Assembly: GCF_900108065.1 (NCBI RefSeq)
Contig: NZ_FNVQ01000003.1
Location: 496,001 to 560,000 of the forward strand
Reading direction: 5' to 3'
Length of the DNA stretch: 64,000 nt
Origin: Marinobacterium lutimaris
GTDB lineage: Bacteria; Pseudomonadota; Gammaproteobacteria; Pseudomonadales; Balneatricaceae
The translations under genes were made by a program, and so were the position numbers. The notes beneath the pieces are model-generated. The model made no database searches. It saw only the letters and a program-made list of their open reading frames with translations, and was not told the DNA's origin. Positions 1 through 9,479 of this stretch are shown piece after piece. Each line of letters begins with the position of its first letter. The first letter of the stretch is position 1.

Positions 1-154
1 ACTTGCCGAGGCCAGGAATATCGATCAGGGTCAGACGGTAATGCGGGCTCAACCTATCGATCACCGGCGCCCATATATCGCTGGATAATCCCCAGCCGTG
101 CAGCAACACCAGCTCTGGTCCGCTATTGCCGTGATGCTCCAGATACAGGCTCAC
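1..154 (-). CDS. bioH: BioH, pimeloyl-ACP methyl ester carboxylesterase (N-terminal part, runs off the window)
   Basis: Only the first 51 codons are in the window; the rest lies to the left. The reading starts with GTG at 154 and overlaps the bioF stop by four bases (GTGA), so the two are translationally coupled. The fragment reads [20 protein letters not shown] and continues with WGLSSDIW, the oxyanion-hole HGWG region that opens alpha/beta hydrolases of the BioH type. The catalytic Ser, Asp and His would be beyond the edge. BioH cleaves the methyl ester of pimeloyl-ACP, ending the disguised-substrate stage before BioF. The position directly after bioF supports BioH over a generic hydrolase. 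Confidence 0.85.
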   Translation of the reverse strand, partial: MSLYLEHHGNSGPELVLLHGWGLSSDIWAPVIDRLSPHYRLTLIDIPGLGK

Positions 155-1317
155 GCGACACCTCCACGCAGTTCGTCAAGCGCCGCCAGCAGGCGGTCCA
201 CCTGCTGCTCGCTGTGGGTCGCGCTCAGCGTCACTCTCAGGCGCGAACTACCCGCCGGGACGGTAGGCGGACGAATAGCGGAAACGAACAGCCCCCGCGT
301 CTCAAGGCCCTCACTGAGACGCATAGCCTCGGCCGCATCGCCGATCATGATCGGCTGGATCGGCGTTTCAGAAGCCATCAGCTCATAACCCAGTTGCTGG
401 GCACCACTGCGAAAACGCTGAATCAATGCCTGAAGCTTTTCTCGCCGCCAGCTCTCTTCCCTGACCAGCTTGAGGCTCGCCAGCGTCGCCCAGGCTACGG
501 CCGGCGGCATGCTGGTGGTGTAGATATAGCTGCGAGCAAACTGGATCAGCGTTTCGATCAGCGCTTCACTGCCGGCCACAAAAGCACCGGCGGTGCCAAA
601 TCCTTTGCCCAGGGTCCCCATCAGTACCGGCACATCGGACTGACTGAGACCAAACTGCTCGACACAACCGGCGCCGGTCTGGCCTAAAACGCCCATACCA
701 TGAGCATCGTCCACCATCAGCCAGGCGCCCGCCTCACGGCTGGTGCGCGCCAGCTCCGGCAGGTCAGCGATATCGCCGTCCATGCTGAAGACGCCATCGG
801 TGACCACCAGCTTGCGGCGCGCGTCGCTCTTATCCAGACGCTGTTTCAGGCTGGCGGCATCGTTATGCAGATAGCGTTGAAAACGGGCGCCGGAAAGAAG
901 ACCGCCATCGAGCAGAGAGGCGTGGTTGAGGCGATCCTCAAACACCGCATCCTGTTTATCCAGCAGCGCATTGATCACACCAAGGTTGGCCATGTAACCG
1001 GTGGAGAACAGCAGTGCTCTGGGCCGTCCGGTCCACTCGGCCAGCGCCTCCTCCAACTCGTGGTGCGCACTGGAGTGCCCCATCACCAGGTGGGATGCGC
1101 CGCCGCCGACGCCGAAACGCTCGACACCCTCGATCATCGCCTGTTTCAGTGCCGGATGGTTGGCCAGGCCCAGGTAATCGTTGGAGCAGAACGCGAGACA
1201 ATTTTGACCATCAACACTGACTTCAGGCCCCTGGGGCGATTCCAGCAGACGGCGGCGGCGATAAAGGTGGGCGGTGCGGCGCTCTTGCAGCGCCGCCTCC
1301 AGTTGATCGAAGGACAT
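151..1317 (-). CDS. bioF: 8-amino-7-oxononanoate synthase BioF
   Basis: A 388-residue PLP-dependent alpha-oxoamine synthase that condenses pimeloyl-ACP with L-alanine to give 8-amino-7-oxononanoate. Family landmarks are present: SNDYLG near residue 45, the [10 protein letters not shown] turn near 71-80, the cofactor-binding [10 protein letters not shown] near 203-212 and the Schiff-base lysine in MGTLGKGFG (Lys238). Length is normal for the family. It lies five bases downstream of bioB and overlaps bioH by four bases, so bioB-bioF-bioH form one minus-strand operon; bioC and bioD probably continue beyond the left edge. Confidence 0.97.
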   Translation of the reverse strand: MSFDQLEAALQERRTAHLYRRRRLLESPQGPEVSVDGQNCLAFCSNDYLGLANHPALKQAMIEGVERFGVGGGASHLVMGHSSAHHELEEALAEWTGRPRALLFSTGYMANLGVINALLDKQDAVFEDRLNHASLLDGGLLSGARFQRYLHNDAASLKQRLDKSDARRKLVVTDGVFSMDGDIADLPELARTSREAGAWLMVDDAHGMGVLGQTGAGCVEQFGLSQSDVPVLMGTLGKGFGTAGAFVAGSEALIETLIQFARSYIYTTSMPPAVAWATLASLKLVREESWRREKLQALIQRFRSGAQQLGYELMASETPIQPIMIGDAAEAMRLSEGLETRGLFVSAIRPPTVPAGSSRLRVTLSATHSEQQVDRLLAALDELRGGVA

Positions 1318-1322
1318 GGTGA

Positions 1323-2372
1323 TCAGTTAACCGCGTCGTAGAACAGGGCATCGTCCTTACGCGCCTGCAGGTTGCGAGTGATCGCCTCTTCCTGTTCGGC
1401 GTCGGTCTGTTCGATACGCTGCTCCACGTTGATACCGAGGCGCTTGAACAGCTGCAGGTCGCGGTTGGTTTCCGGGTTCGGCGTGGTCAGCAGGCACTCA
1501 CCGTAGAAGATGGAGTTAGCGCCGGCGAAGAAGGTCATCGCCTGCATCTCGTCGGACATCTGCTCACGGCCAGCGGACAGGCGCACGTGGGATTTCGGCA
1601 TCAGGATACGCGCCACCGCGATATTGCGGACAAACTCCAGCGGGTCCAGGTCTTCCACATTTTCCAGCGGCGTGCCTTCCACCTTCACCAGCATGTTGAT
1701 CGGCACCGATTCCGGCTGCTGCGGCAGGTTGGCTAGCTGCTTGAGCAGGCCGATTCGGTCGTTGGCGGTTTCGCCCATACCAAGGATGCCGCCGCTGCAG
1801 ATCTTCATACCCGCATCGCGCACATGGCCCAGGGTATCGAGGCGATCCTGGTAGGTGCGGGTGGTGATGATCTTGTCGTAGAACTCCGGTGAGGTATCCA
1901 GGTTATGGTTGTAGTAATCGAGCCCGGCTTCGGCCAGCTGATCCGCCTGATGCTCTTTCAGCATCCCCAGGGTCATGCAGGTTTCCAGCCCCAGCTCCTT
2001 CACCCCTTTGACCATCTCCAGCACATAGGGCATATCTCTGTCGGTGGGGTGTTTCCAGGCGGCGCCCATGCAGAAACGGGTTGAGCCCGCAGCCTTGGCC
2101 TGTTTCGCCTTGGCCAGAACCGCTTCGACCTCCATCAGACGCTGCTTTTCCAGGCCGGTATCGTAGTGCGCACTCTGTGGGCAGTACTTGCAGTCTTCCG
2201 GGCAGGCGCCGGTCTTAATCGACAGCAGCGTGCTGACCTGGACTTCATTCGGATTGAAGTGCTGGCGGTGCACCGTCTGGGCACGGAACAGAAGATCATT
2301 AAACGGCAGGTCGAAAAGCGCCTGAATCTCTGCTTCTGTCCAGTCGTGGCGTACGTCGGCTTGGGTTTGCAT
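1323..2372 (-). CDS. bioB: Biotin synthase BioB
   Basis: A 349-residue radical-SAM enzyme that inserts sulfur into dethiobiotin. The [4Fe-4S]/SAM motif is [10 protein letters not shown] (Cys57, Cys61, Cys64). Further conserved cysteines, Cys101 in RFCMGAA, one in ETCMTLGM and one in KICSGG, are those expected around the auxiliary [2Fe-2S] cluster, and RLSAGRE is the arginine ligand region. It is the first gene of the minus-strand bioBFH run and is divergent from comF, with about 90 bases between them. ATG at 2372 is the first in-frame start and has an AGGGGG-like element upstream. Confidence 0.97.
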   Translation of the reverse strand: MQTQADVRHDWTEAEIQALFDLPFNDLLFRAQTVHRQHFNPNEVQVSTLLSIKTGACPEDCKYCPQSAHYDTGLEKQRLMEVEAVLAKAKQAKAAGSTRFCMGAAWKHPTDRDMPYVLEMVKGVKELGLETCMTLGMLKEHQADQLAEAGLDYYNHNLDTSPEFYDKIITTRTYQDRLDTLGHVRDAGMKICSGGILGMGETANDRIGLLKQLANLPQQPESVPINMLVKVEGTPLENVEDLDPLEFVRNIAVARILMPKSHVRLSAGREQMSDEMQAMTFFAGANSIFYGECLLTTPNPETNRDLQLFKRLGINVEQRIEQTDAEQEEAITRNLQARKDDALFYDAVN

Positions 2373-2465
2373 TGGGTACGGGCCCCCTACAGCATGGTGA
2401 GTTGGTATAGATGATAATTTGGTACAGGACGCAAATCATAAACGGACAGAAGGAGCTGTCAACTT
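2373..2465. promoter_or_regulatory. Divergent bioB/comF promoter region with a TTGGTAnAG direct repeat
   Basis: The 93-base spacer must hold promoters for both genes. It contains a direct repeat, TTGGTATAG at 2402-2410 and TTGGTACAG at 2419-2427, whose starts are 17 bases apart, inside an AT-rich stretch suitable for a bioB promoter on the minus strand. I did not find a convincing copy of the bacterial BirA operator (TTGTAAACC with a spaced inverted partner). An AGGAG ribosome site for comF lies at 2451-2455. Confidence 0.35.
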
Positions 2466-3170
2466 ATGATAAAAACCAAGGTAAACCTTAGATCACTTTT
2501 TAATCAACCGTGTTTTCTCTGCCGCTCCGAACCGCCCAATAGCAGCGGCCTGTGCGAGGAGTGCCACGCGGATCTGCCCTGGTTGATCAGTTACTGCCCA
2601 TGCTGCGCGGAACCTCGCTCCGCGGAGGTCCCGCTGGATCAGCCCTGTGGCCGCTGCCAGACAAACCCGCCCCGCTTTGACCGGGTTATCGCTGCCTTTG
2701 GTTACGCCTTTCCTCTGAGGCAGATGATCCATGGCATCAAGTATCAACGCCGCCCCGCACTGATCGGTGGCCTCGCCGCCACACTGGCCGGTCTTATAGA
2801 GGAGCGATGCGACCCGCTTCCCGAACTGATTCTCCCGGTACCCATGCATCCCTGGCATGAAACTCTGCGCGGCTTTAACCAGGCAGCACTGTTGGCCGAA
2901 GAGCTTGGCAAAAGGCTTGGAATTCCAGTCAATCACCGGGTACTGAGAAAGCTCCACAGAACCCGACACCAGGCGAATCTTGACCGCAGCACACGCGCTA
3001 CCAACCTGCGAGGAAGCTTTCGTGTGCATGGGGAGTTACCCGATCGCATCGCCATCGTCGATGACATTCTGACCACCGGCGCCACCGCCAATGAACTTGC
3101 CCGCTGCGCCAAACGGGCCGGCGCGAAAGAGGTGGATATCTGGGTTCTGGCTCGCACTCCATCTAATTGA
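2466..3170 (+). CDS. comF: ComF family protein (phosphoribosyltransferase-like)
   Basis: A 234-residue ComF/GntX-type protein. The N-terminal zinc-binding part has paired cysteines (PCFLC, LCEEC, CPCC, CGRC, residues about 17-61). The C-terminal phosphoribosyltransferase fold has the PRPP-loop signature RIAIVDDILTTGATANE near residues 195-211. The family is needed for late steps of DNA uptake in several bacteria, but its enzymatic role is unsettled. The ATG follows AGGAG at a normal distance and the gene is divergent from bioB, an arrangement common in gammaproteobacteria. Confidence 0.9.
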   Translation: MIKTKVNLRSLFNQPCFLCRSEPPNSSGLCEECHADLPWLISYCPCCAEPRSAEVPLDQPCGRCQTNPPRFDRVIAAFGYAFPLRQMIHGIKYQRRPALIGGLAATLAGLIEERCDPLPELILPVPMHPWHETLRGFNQAALLAEELGKRLGIPVNHRVLRKLHRTRHQANLDRSTRATNLRGSFRVHGELPDRIAIVDDILTTGATANELARCAKRAGAKEVDIWVLARTPSN

Positions 3171-3246
3171 TAAACGGCCAAAAAGGAGTTCTGATAAACT
3201 GCCCGTCTGGACAATAAATACGGGCTTCAGGGCGCGGAGCGAAACT

Positions 3247-4887
3247 ATGACGTTTGAGATGATAGGTCAGTTGATCGGCGGCATCGGCCTGTTCCTGCTG
3301 GGTATGCAGCTGATGACGGCAGGCCTGAAACAGGCCGCGGGAAGGTCACTGAAACAGGCACTGGAAGCCGCTACCCGCTCCCGTCTGCGCGGGCTGTTGT
3401 CCGGAACCCTGATCACTGCGGCGGTGCAGTCATCCAGCGCCGTCACTGTCGCAACCCTGGGTTTCGTGAACGCCGGCCTGCTGACACTGGGACAATCGAT
3501 CGCAGTGATCTACGGCTGTAATATCGGCACCACCATGACCGGCTGGCTGGTGGCGTTGATCGGCTTCAAGATCAAGATCAGCGCCTTCGCCCTGCCGATG
3601 ATCGGTGCAGGTATCGCTCTGCGTACGATGAGCAAAAACGGCCGCCTGGGGCATATTGGCACCGCCATCGCGGGGTTCGGCCTGTTCTTTATCGGGCTCG
3701 ACTTCCTGCGCGCCAGCTTCGATGGGCTCTCCGAGAATATCCCACTTGAGAGCATCGGCCATGGGCCGCTGGCACTGGCGATTTTTGTCGCTGCCGGCTT
3801 CCTGCTGACCTTCCTGATGCAGGCCTCCGCTGCTGTCATGGCGATCGCCCTGTCGCTGGTTCACACCGGCTCAATCACGCTGTCTGCGGCGGCTGCCCTG
3901 GTGATCGGCGCCAACGTGGGCACCACGACCACTGCTCTGATCGCCGCCATCGGCGCGACGCCCAATGCCAAGCGCATCTCCGCCGCCCATGTCATTTTCA
4001 ATCTGCTCACCGGTGCCGTGGGGCTCATATTCCTGATGCTGCTGGCCGGCTGGCTCGACGGGCTGGACGCCACCCGCTTTGACCTGGTCAGCCTGCTGGC
4101 GCTGTTCCACACCCTGTTCAACCTTACCGGCGTGGTGATGATCTGGCCGCTCACCGACTGGATGGAACGGATGCTGAATAACCGTTTCCGCAGCCTGGAA
4201 GAGAACGAATCGCGCCCGCGCTACCTGGATAAAAACATCCTCACCACTCCATCGCTGGCGGTGGAAGCGATGAACCAGGAACTGGCGCGCGTCAGCCGTC
4301 ACTGCACCCGCCTTTCCAAGGAGGCACTCAGCGCAGAAACCGCCTCCCGCGATAAGATCGAAGCCGAGGCGCAGGGGATCTACCAACTGGTGAGCAAAAT
4401 CGCCGAATTCAACCAGGAACTGGCGCGCCAGAACCTGATTCCGGAGATCAGCGAAACCCTGCCGATCTCACTGCGTGTGGCCCGCTACTTCAGTGAAATG
4501 GCCCGCCTCAGCGCCACCCTGGCCGATTACTATCCGCAGTTTGATGCCATTCAGGACGAGGGGCTGAAAAAGAACCTGTTCGAGTTTAAGCAGGCGATTA
4601 TCCGCCTGGTGGATATGGCGGAAATTCGCGACGACAGCAGCAGCCAGGGTTACGAAACCCACCAGTTGATGCGCGAAGTGAAGCATATTTACCAGCAACT
4701 CAAGTCATCACTGCTAGAGCAGGCGGTCAGAGGCCGTATGGACAACGCCGAAAGCATGGCACTGCTCGACGCGGTCAGCCAACTGCAACGGCTGGCGGAA
4801 CAGGCAGAAAAAGCGTCCAGCCATTGGAGCTCCACTCTTCCCGTGCATGAGCGCGGCCCGCTACACAAGGAACAGACCCCAGCATGA
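3247..4887 (+). CDS. Na+/phosphate cotransporter family protein with PhoU-like C-terminal domain
   Basis: A 546-residue inner-membrane protein of the PNaS family. The N-terminal half carries two inverted transport repeats, recognised by AAVQSSSAVTVATLGFV and by FLMQASAAVMAIALSLV with the following GANVGTT. The C-terminal third (from about residue 320) is hydrophilic and helical like a PhoU domain. It probably brings phosphate, or a similar anion, into the cell with sodium. I set the start at ATG 3247 (MTFEMIGQ), which has GGAG seven bases upstream; the frame stays open upstream into comF but that is not coding. The stop overlaps the next gene in ATGA. Confidence 0.9.
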   Translation: MTFEMIGQLIGGIGLFLLGMQLMTAGLKQAAGRSLKQALEAATRSRLRGLLSGTLITAAVQSSSAVTVATLGFVNAGLLTLGQSIAVIYGCNIGTTMTGWLVALIGFKIKISAFALPMIGAGIALRTMSKNGRLGHIGTAIAGFGLFFIGLDFLRASFDGLSENIPLESIGHGPLALAIFVAAGFLLTFLMQASAAVMAIALSLVHTGSITLSAAAALVIGANVGTTTTALIAAIGATPNAKRISAAHVIFNLLTGAVGLIFLMLLAGWLDGLDATRFDLVSLLALFHTLFNLTGVVMIWPLTDWMERMLNNRFRSLEENESRPRYLDKNILTTPSLAVEAMNQELARVSRHCTRLSKEALSAETASRDKIEAEAQGIYQLVSKIAEFNQELARQNLIPEISETLPISLRVARYFSEMARLSATLADYYPQFDAIQDEGLKKNLFEFKQAIIRLVDMAEIRDDSSSQGYETHQLMREVKHIYQQLKSSLLEQAVRGRMDNAESMALLDAVSQLQRLAEQAEKASSHWSSTLPVHERGPLHKEQTPA

Positions 4888-5630
4888 TAACCGATCCACT
4901 GTTTTACCTCGCCGCGGTGCCGGCCGTCCTTATCGTTGGTATCTCCAAGGGGGGCTTTGGCGGCGGGCTGGGCCTGCTTGCCGTACCGATGATGTCGCTG
5001 GTGATCAGCCCAATTCAAGCCGCAGCGATCATGCTGCCGATTCTCTGCCTGATGGATCTGGTGGGTCTCTGGAGCTTCCGCGGCAAGGGCGATTTCAGCC
5101 TTCTCAAGGTACTTATCCCCGCATCCCTGGTTGGCATCATTGTCGGCGCCCTGAGCTTCAACTACCTCAGCGAGCGCAGCCTTGAGTTTATCGTCGGCGC
5201 CATCGCCGTGCTGTTTACACTGAACTACTGGCTGCGCCCCAAACAGCGGGAGGCAAAACAACCGAGCACGGCCCGCGGTGGTTTCTGGGGACTGATCACC
5301 GGCTTTACCAGCTTCAGCGTCCATGCCGGCGGACCTCCGCTGAACATCTACCTGCTGCCGCTGCAGCTGGAAAAGAGCGCTTACATCGGCACCACCATTA
5401 TCATGTTTGCTGCGATCAACTACCTGAAAGTGATCCCCTACGCAGTTCTCGGGCAGTTCAGCATGGCCAACCTGAGTACGGCAGCGGTGCTGGCGATACT
5501 CGCTCCCATCGGTGTGCGCATGGGCTACTGGATGCACCATCGAATTGACGAAAAATGGTTCTACCGTATCTGCTTTGTTTTTCTGTTCGTCACCGGCAGC
5601 AAGCTGCTGTTCGATGCCATCATCGGTTGA
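4884..5630 (+). CDS. TSUP (TauE/SafE) family sulfite/anion exporter
   Basis: A 248-residue polytopic membrane protein, with about eight hydrophobic segments. Typical family elements are the N-terminal GISKGGFGGGLGLLAVP loop and the repeat-2 counterpart GFTSFSVHAGGPPLNIYLLP. TSUP proteins move sulfite, sulfoacetate or other small organosulfur anions; the exact substrate cannot be read from sequence. It overlaps the upstream Na/Pi cotransporter by four bases, so the two are likely co-translated. Confidence 0.88.
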   Translation: MITDPLFYLAAVPAVLIVGISKGGFGGGLGLLAVPMMSLVISPIQAAAIMLPILCLMDLVGLWSFRGKGDFSLLKVLIPASLVGIIVGALSFNYLSERSLEFIVGAIAVLFTLNYWLRPKQREAKQPSTARGGFWGLITGFTSFSVHAGGPPLNIYLLPLQLEKSAYIGTTIIMFAAINYLKVIPYAVLGQFSMANLSTAAVLAILAPIGVRMGYWMHHRIDEKWFYRICFVFLFVTGSKLLFDAIIG

Positions 5631-5639
5631 GGTTTAACG

Positions 5640-6347
5640 ATGAATTTTGATCCCATAGGCGTTATCCACAGCGCCTTTGACGAGAAGTTTGGCATCCCCC
5701 GTCAGCCGGGGCTGACGCCATCCTTGAATGCGACAATAGAGATACAGCCGCCGTTCGCCTCACCAGAAGCGGTGCGCGGGCTGGAACAGGCCAGCCATAT
5801 CTGGCTGATCTTTCTGTTCAGCGCCACCGCGGAACAGGGCTGGAAACCACTGGTCCGGCCGCCCCGCCTCGGCGGCAACCGCCGGCTTGGCGTATTTGCC
5901 TCGCGCTCGCCGTTTCGTCCTAACCCTATTGGGCTGTCCCCAGTAAAGCTGACCGGCATACGCCAGCAGGGCGACTCCATCCTGCTCGACGTGGTCGGTG
6001 CGGACCTGCTCGACGGCACCCCGATTCTGGATATCAAACCCTACCTGCCCTATGCCGATATCATTCCCGACGCTCACTTCGCGCTGGCGGAGAAGATCGA
6101 AACCCTGGAGCTACCGGTCCACTGGAGCGAACAGGCCGAGCAGGCGCTCAACGAGCAGAGTCAGCTAAAAAACCAGCCGCTGGCAACACAGATAGAGGAG
6201 CTGCTGCGCTGCGATCCAAGGCCTGCCTATCAGCGCGATCCGGAGCGGGAATATGGTGTCAGCCTGCACCAGCTCAACATCCGTTTCCGCATCAGCGATA
6301 CCGCGATAGAGGTACTCAGTGTTATACCCGCGGCGAAACCGCTGTAA
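5640..6347 (+). CDS. trmO: tRNA (t6A37-N6)-methyltransferase TrmO (TsaA family)
   Basis: A 235-residue protein with the TsaA-like beta-barrel at residues 1-140 (IGVIHSAFDEKFGIPRQPG, RSPFRPNPIGLSPVKL, DLLDGTPILDIKPYLPYAD) and a C-terminal extension to about 230 as in E. coli TrmO. The family N6-methylates threonylcarbamoyladenosine at position 37 of tRNA-Thr. It follows the TSUP gene by nine bases and may share its transcript, although the functions are unrelated. The window also carries tsaB, an earlier enzyme in t6A synthesis, at 41.2 kb. Confidence 0.93.
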   Translation: MNFDPIGVIHSAFDEKFGIPRQPGLTPSLNATIEIQPPFASPEAVRGLEQASHIWLIFLFSATAEQGWKPLVRPPRLGGNRRLGVFASRSPFRPNPIGLSPVKLTGIRQQGDSILLDVVGADLLDGTPILDIKPYLPYADIIPDAHFALAEKIETLELPVHWSEQAEQALNEQSQLKNQPLATQIEELLRCDPRPAYQRDPEREYGVSLHQLNIRFRISDTAIEVLSVIPAAKPL

Positions 6348-6421
6348 TCAGGCAGCTGTAATCAGGCAATACCGCGAGCCGCCCTCCCCTTGCTGGCACC
6401 TTTCGATTGATCCACTCTGAC

Positions 6422-6454
6422 CTCCCGGAACGTAACTGCTTATGCTTCCGGGAG
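6422..6454 (+). promoter_or_regulatory. Perfect 9-bp inverted repeat that contains the Shine-Dalgarno of the DASH cryptochrome gene
   Basis: CTCCCGGAA at 6422-6430 pairs perfectly with TTCCGGGAG at 6446-6454 around a 15-base loop. The GGGAG of the right arm is the only good ribosome-binding site for the ATG at 6461, so in mRNA the stem would hide it. Three readings are possible: an RNA hairpin controlling translation, a protein operator, or a stem left over from transcription termination after trmO, although no U-run follows. The symmetry and the overlap with the ribosome site are directly visible; the function is inference. Confidence 0.55.
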
Positions 6455-6460
6455 ATCACG

Positions 6461-7801
6461 ATGACTACAACGATTTACCGCTTCACCAACGATCTGAGAC
6501 TGACCGATAACGCTGCGCTAAGACAGGCAGCGAGCCTGTCCGACAAGCTGCTCTGCGTCTACTGCGTGAACCCCCACTGGTTCCGCACAGGTAATTTCCA
6601 GTCACGACCGATGGGCGATCACCGCTGGCGATTTCTCTATCAATCCCTGCGCGACCTGGACCGTCATCTGGAAGCCCTCGGCCAGCGCCTGCTGGTGCTT
6701 TACGACAGACCAGAAACCAGCCTGCGCAGGCTCTGCTCGGCGCACAAGGTGGATCTGCTGCTACAGAGTCACCCCAGCTGTTTTGATGAACTGAGTGAAT
6801 GGGACCGGCTGGATTTCCCCGGTGTTCACAAACGCCTGATCTGGACCCATACGCTGTTTACACCCGATCACCTCCCCTTTCCGGTGGAGCAGCTGCCGAG
6901 TTACTTCACCGCCTTTCGTAAAGAGGTAGAGCCACTGCATCCACCCGACACCCTCGCACCGCCCGCTCATCTGCCGCCTCCCCCCGTTACTTCACCGCTT
7001 TCGGACTGGAACCAGCTGCCGGATGCGTCCAAAGGCGGCAGCGACCTGAGCGGCGGCAGCGAAGGTGCTGCAGAGAGGCTCGACTACTACTTTTCATCGC
7101 GCCTGCCAGACAGCTACAAGGCGACACGTAATGCCCTTCAGGGCAGGGATAACAGCACCGGCTTCAGCCCCTGGCTGGCTAACGGTTCGCTCTCACCCAG
7201 AGAGATAGCAGCGGCGCTCTACCGATACGAAGCCCGCCATGGCGCCAGCGAGTCCTCAGGCTGGATCTATTTTGAACTGCTCTGGCGGGAATACTTTCAC
7301 TGGTACGCGTATAAGCAGGGCTCACAACTGTTTCAGTTCCGCGGTATCAAGGCGCAGCCGCCACTGACCACCTTTTACCCGTCGCGGTTTCGCAAATGGA
7401 CCCAGGGCGTTACACCCAGCCCGTTGGTGAACGCCTGCATGAACGAACTGCGCGAGACCGGCGGGCTCTCGAATCGGGGCCGACAACTGGCCGCCAGCTA
7501 CCTGGTCAATGAGCTGAGCCTGGACTGGCGCTACGGTGCCGCCTGGTTCGAGCAGCAACTGGTGGATTACGACCCGGCGGCGAACTGGGGCAACTGGCAA
7601 TATATCGCCGGCGTCGGCCCGGATCCGCGCGGCGGGCGCCACTTCGATATCGAATGGCAGGGCCGTCAGTACGACCCGGACGGCCAGTATGTGCAACGCT
7701 GGAAAGGCAATCTGCCGGCGCTGCCACTGGACAGCGTCGACTGCGCGGACTGGCCGATCGCCCTTGATAAGCCCAAGGATGAGGAAAGCCGGCGTGAATG
7801 A
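6461..7801 (+). CDS. DASH-family cryptochrome / deoxyribodipyrimidine photolyase
   Basis: A 446-residue flavoprotein. The N-terminal antenna domain starts [15 protein letters not shown], and the FAD-binding domain has [34 protein letters not shown] and [13 protein letters not shown]. The stretch [20 protein letters not shown] is diagnostic of the DASH subfamily, in which WQY-AG-G-DPR is conserved. DASH proteins bind FAD and a folate and repair cyclobutane dimers mainly in single-stranded DNA. Start chosen at ATG 6461, six bases after GGGAG; the longer frame from 6407 runs through the inverted repeat and lacks a ribosome site. Its stop overlaps the next photolyase gene, giving tight coupling. 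Confidence 0.95.
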   Translation: MTTTIYRFTNDLRLTDNAALRQAASLSDKLLCVYCVNPHWFRTGNFQSRPMGDHRWRFLYQSLRDLDRHLEALGQRLLVLYDRPETSLRRLCSAHKVDLLLQSHPSCFDELSEWDRLDFPGVHKRLIWTHTLFTPDHLPFPVEQLPSYFTAFRKEVEPLHPPDTLAPPAHLPPPPVTSPLSDWNQLPDASKGGSDLSGGSEGAAERLDYYFSSRLPDSYKATRNALQGRDNSTGFSPWLANGSLSPREIAAALYRYEARHGASESSGWIYFELLWREYFHWYAYKQGSQLFQFRGIKAQPPLTTFYPSRFRKWTQGVTPSPLVNACMNELRETGGLSNRGRQLAASYLVNELSLDWRYGAAWFEQQLVDYDPAANWGNWQYIAGVGPDPRGGRHFDIEWQGRQYDPDGQYVQRWKGNLPALPLDSVDCADWPIALDKPKDEESRRE

Positions 7802-9299
7802 GCGCCCGCTTATCCAGGTCGTCTGGTTCAAGCGTGATCTACGCCTGAATGATCACCAGCCTCTGGTCGATGCGCTGGCAACCGGTCTGCCGACCCTGCT
7901 GCTTTATGTCCTGGAAACAGAGATACTGCGGGACCCTCATCTGAGCGCTCGCCATTGGCGCTTTATCCGCCAGTCGCTGGATGAGATGGACCAGCAGCTT
8001 CGCCCTTTCGGCACCCAGGTCAGTATCCAGAACGGTCACATACTCGATGTTCTTACGCAGGTTTCATCGCGCTACCGTATCAAGACACTGTTTAGTCATC
8101 AGGAAACGGGAACCGATATCACCTTCCAACGTGATAGAAGGGTTGCGGGCTGGTGCCGGCAGCAGGGGATCGACTGGCTCGAGTCTCCCAGCGGCGCGGT
8201 GATCCGCGGGTTAAAAACCCGCGACGACTGGGACGATCACTGGTATCACGTAATGCGCGCACCGCTGGCGCAGCCGCAACTTTCACGGCTGAGACCGGTT
8301 TACCTGGAACCGCTTTCCAGCCCGAGCTCCAGCCCAAATTCCAGCCTGAACTTGCCGAAGGAAAGCGAGGAGGATTCGGCTCATTTCCAGCGCGGCGGTG
8401 AGCTGCAGGCCTGGGCAGTAATGAAGAGCTTTCTCAACGATCGCGGCCGCTCGTATCGCTATTCGCTCTCCAGTCCCGAGCAAAGCCGCACTCACTGCTC
8501 CCGGCTATCGCCTTACCTGGCCTGGGGCAACCTGAGCCTGCGCCAGGTCTACCAGCGAACAAGCCTGCAGCGTAGTTACCCGGACTGGAGTCAGAGCCTG
8601 CGCGCCTTTGCCTCGCGGCTGCATTGGCACTGTCACTTTATCCAGAAGTTCGAAAGCGAATGCGAGATGGAGTTTCGCCCGGTCAATCGCGCCTACGAAG
8701 CGCTGCCCTATCGACAGGACAACCGCGTTGAACAGGACCTCGCCGCCTGGCTCGCCGGCAAGACCGGCTTCCCGCTGGTCGATGCCTGTATGCGCGCGCT
8801 GCACACTACCGGCTATATCAACTTTCGCATGCGCGCCATGCTGGTCAGCTTTCTCTGTCATCACCTGAATATCGACTGGCGGCTTTGCACCCAGCCTCTG
8901 GCACGCCTGTTTCTCGACTATGAACCGGGCATCCACTATCCGCAGATACAGATGCAGGCGGGAGTGACCGGCACCAACACCATCCGCATCTACAACCCGG
9001 TCAAACAATCCCAGGAGCAGGACCATCAGGCGCGTTTCATCCGCCAATGGGTGCCGGAGCTGCGCGACATTCCCATCGATCTTATCCACACGCCCTGGTC
9101 CGCGGGTCCGCTGGAGCGACAGATGCTCGGGCTGGAATGCTATCCGGAACCGGTCATCGACCTGGATACCGCCAGCGCCGCCGCCCGGGAACGGCTCTGG
9201 AGCTGGCGTGAGCGCGAGGATGTGCGCAGCGAAGCCCAGCGTATTCTCAAAAGACACGTATGCCCGCCCAGAGAAAAGGAACTGGCCCGTGCACGCTAA
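7794..9299 (+). CDS. Cryptochrome/photolyase family protein with FAD-binding domain
   Basis: A 501-residue protein of the photolyase superfamily. The N-terminal Rossmann-like antenna domain begins [16 protein letters not shown]. The FAD-binding half has [52 protein letters not shown] and the unusual C-terminal stretch [16 protein letters not shown], which sets it apart from both the DASH and class I enzymes. GTG at 7794 is the likely start because GAGGAAA sits six bases upstream; ATG 7779 is an alternative with poor spacing. It overlaps the DASH gene by eight bases and the DUF2256 gene by 11. DNA repair versus light sensing cannot be settled from sequence. Confidence 0.92.
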   Translation: MNERPLIQVVWFKRDLRLNDHQPLVDALATGLPTLLLYVLETEILRDPHLSARHWRFIRQSLDEMDQQLRPFGTQVSIQNGHILDVLTQVSSRYRIKTLFSHQETGTDITFQRDRRVAGWCRQQGIDWLESPSGAVIRGLKTRDDWDDHWYHVMRAPLAQPQLSRLRPVYLEPLSSPSSSPNSSLNLPKESEEDSAHFQRGGELQAWAVMKSFLNDRGRSYRYSLSSPEQSRTHCSRLSPYLAWGNLSLRQVYQRTSLQRSYPDWSQSLRAFASRLHWHCHFIQKFESECEMEFRPVNRAYEALPYRQDNRVEQDLAAWLAGKTGFPLVDACMRALHTTGYINFRMRAMLVSFLCHHLNIDWRLCTQPLARLFLDYEPGIHYPQIQMQAGVTGTNTIRIYNPVKQSQEQDHQARFIRQWVPELRDIPIDLIHTPWSAGPLERQMLGLECYPEPVIDLDTASAAARERLWSWREREDVRSEAQRILKRHVCPPREKELARAR

Positions 9300-9459
9300 G
9301 CCGCATCTACCCAGTAAGCTCTGCCCGGTCTGTGAGCGTCCGTTCAGTTGGCGCAAGAAATGGGCCCGGGAGTGGGAATCAGTGATCTACTGTTCCGAGC
9401 GCTGTCGACGCTCGAAAAATCGACGGGCGCAAGACAGCCCTGCGTTGCAAGAAACCTAA
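9289..9459 (+). CDS. Small cysteine-rich DUF2256 protein
   Basis: A 56-residue protein whose core is [20 protein letters not shown] followed by YCSERCRR. The two CxxC/CxxxC pairs look like a compact zinc-binding fold and match the DUF2256 signature. Start set at GTG 9289 ([15 protein letters not shown]), eight bases after AAGGA and overlapping the preceding photolyase stop. No biochemical role is established to my knowledge. Its place between two photolyase genes suggests a part in flavoprotein maturation or DNA or RNA binding linked to light repair, but that is inference. Confidence 0.85.
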   Translation: MHAKPHLPSKLCPVCERPFSWRKKWAREWESVIYCSERCRRSKNRRAQDSPALQET

Positions 9460-9479
9460 CCCAAACAAGAAAAAGCAAC

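Noticed and set aside
2450-2490. Possible BirA operator near the bioB/comF boundary (TGTCAACTT ... GGTAAACC)
   Set aside because: The halves match the TTGTAAACC consensus poorly, orientation of the right half is wrong, and it lies in the comF start.
3201-3225. Inverted repeat GCCCGT/ACGGGC upstream of the Na/Pi cotransporter gene
   Set aside because: Only six base pairs across 13 bases with no further support; too weak to list as a site.
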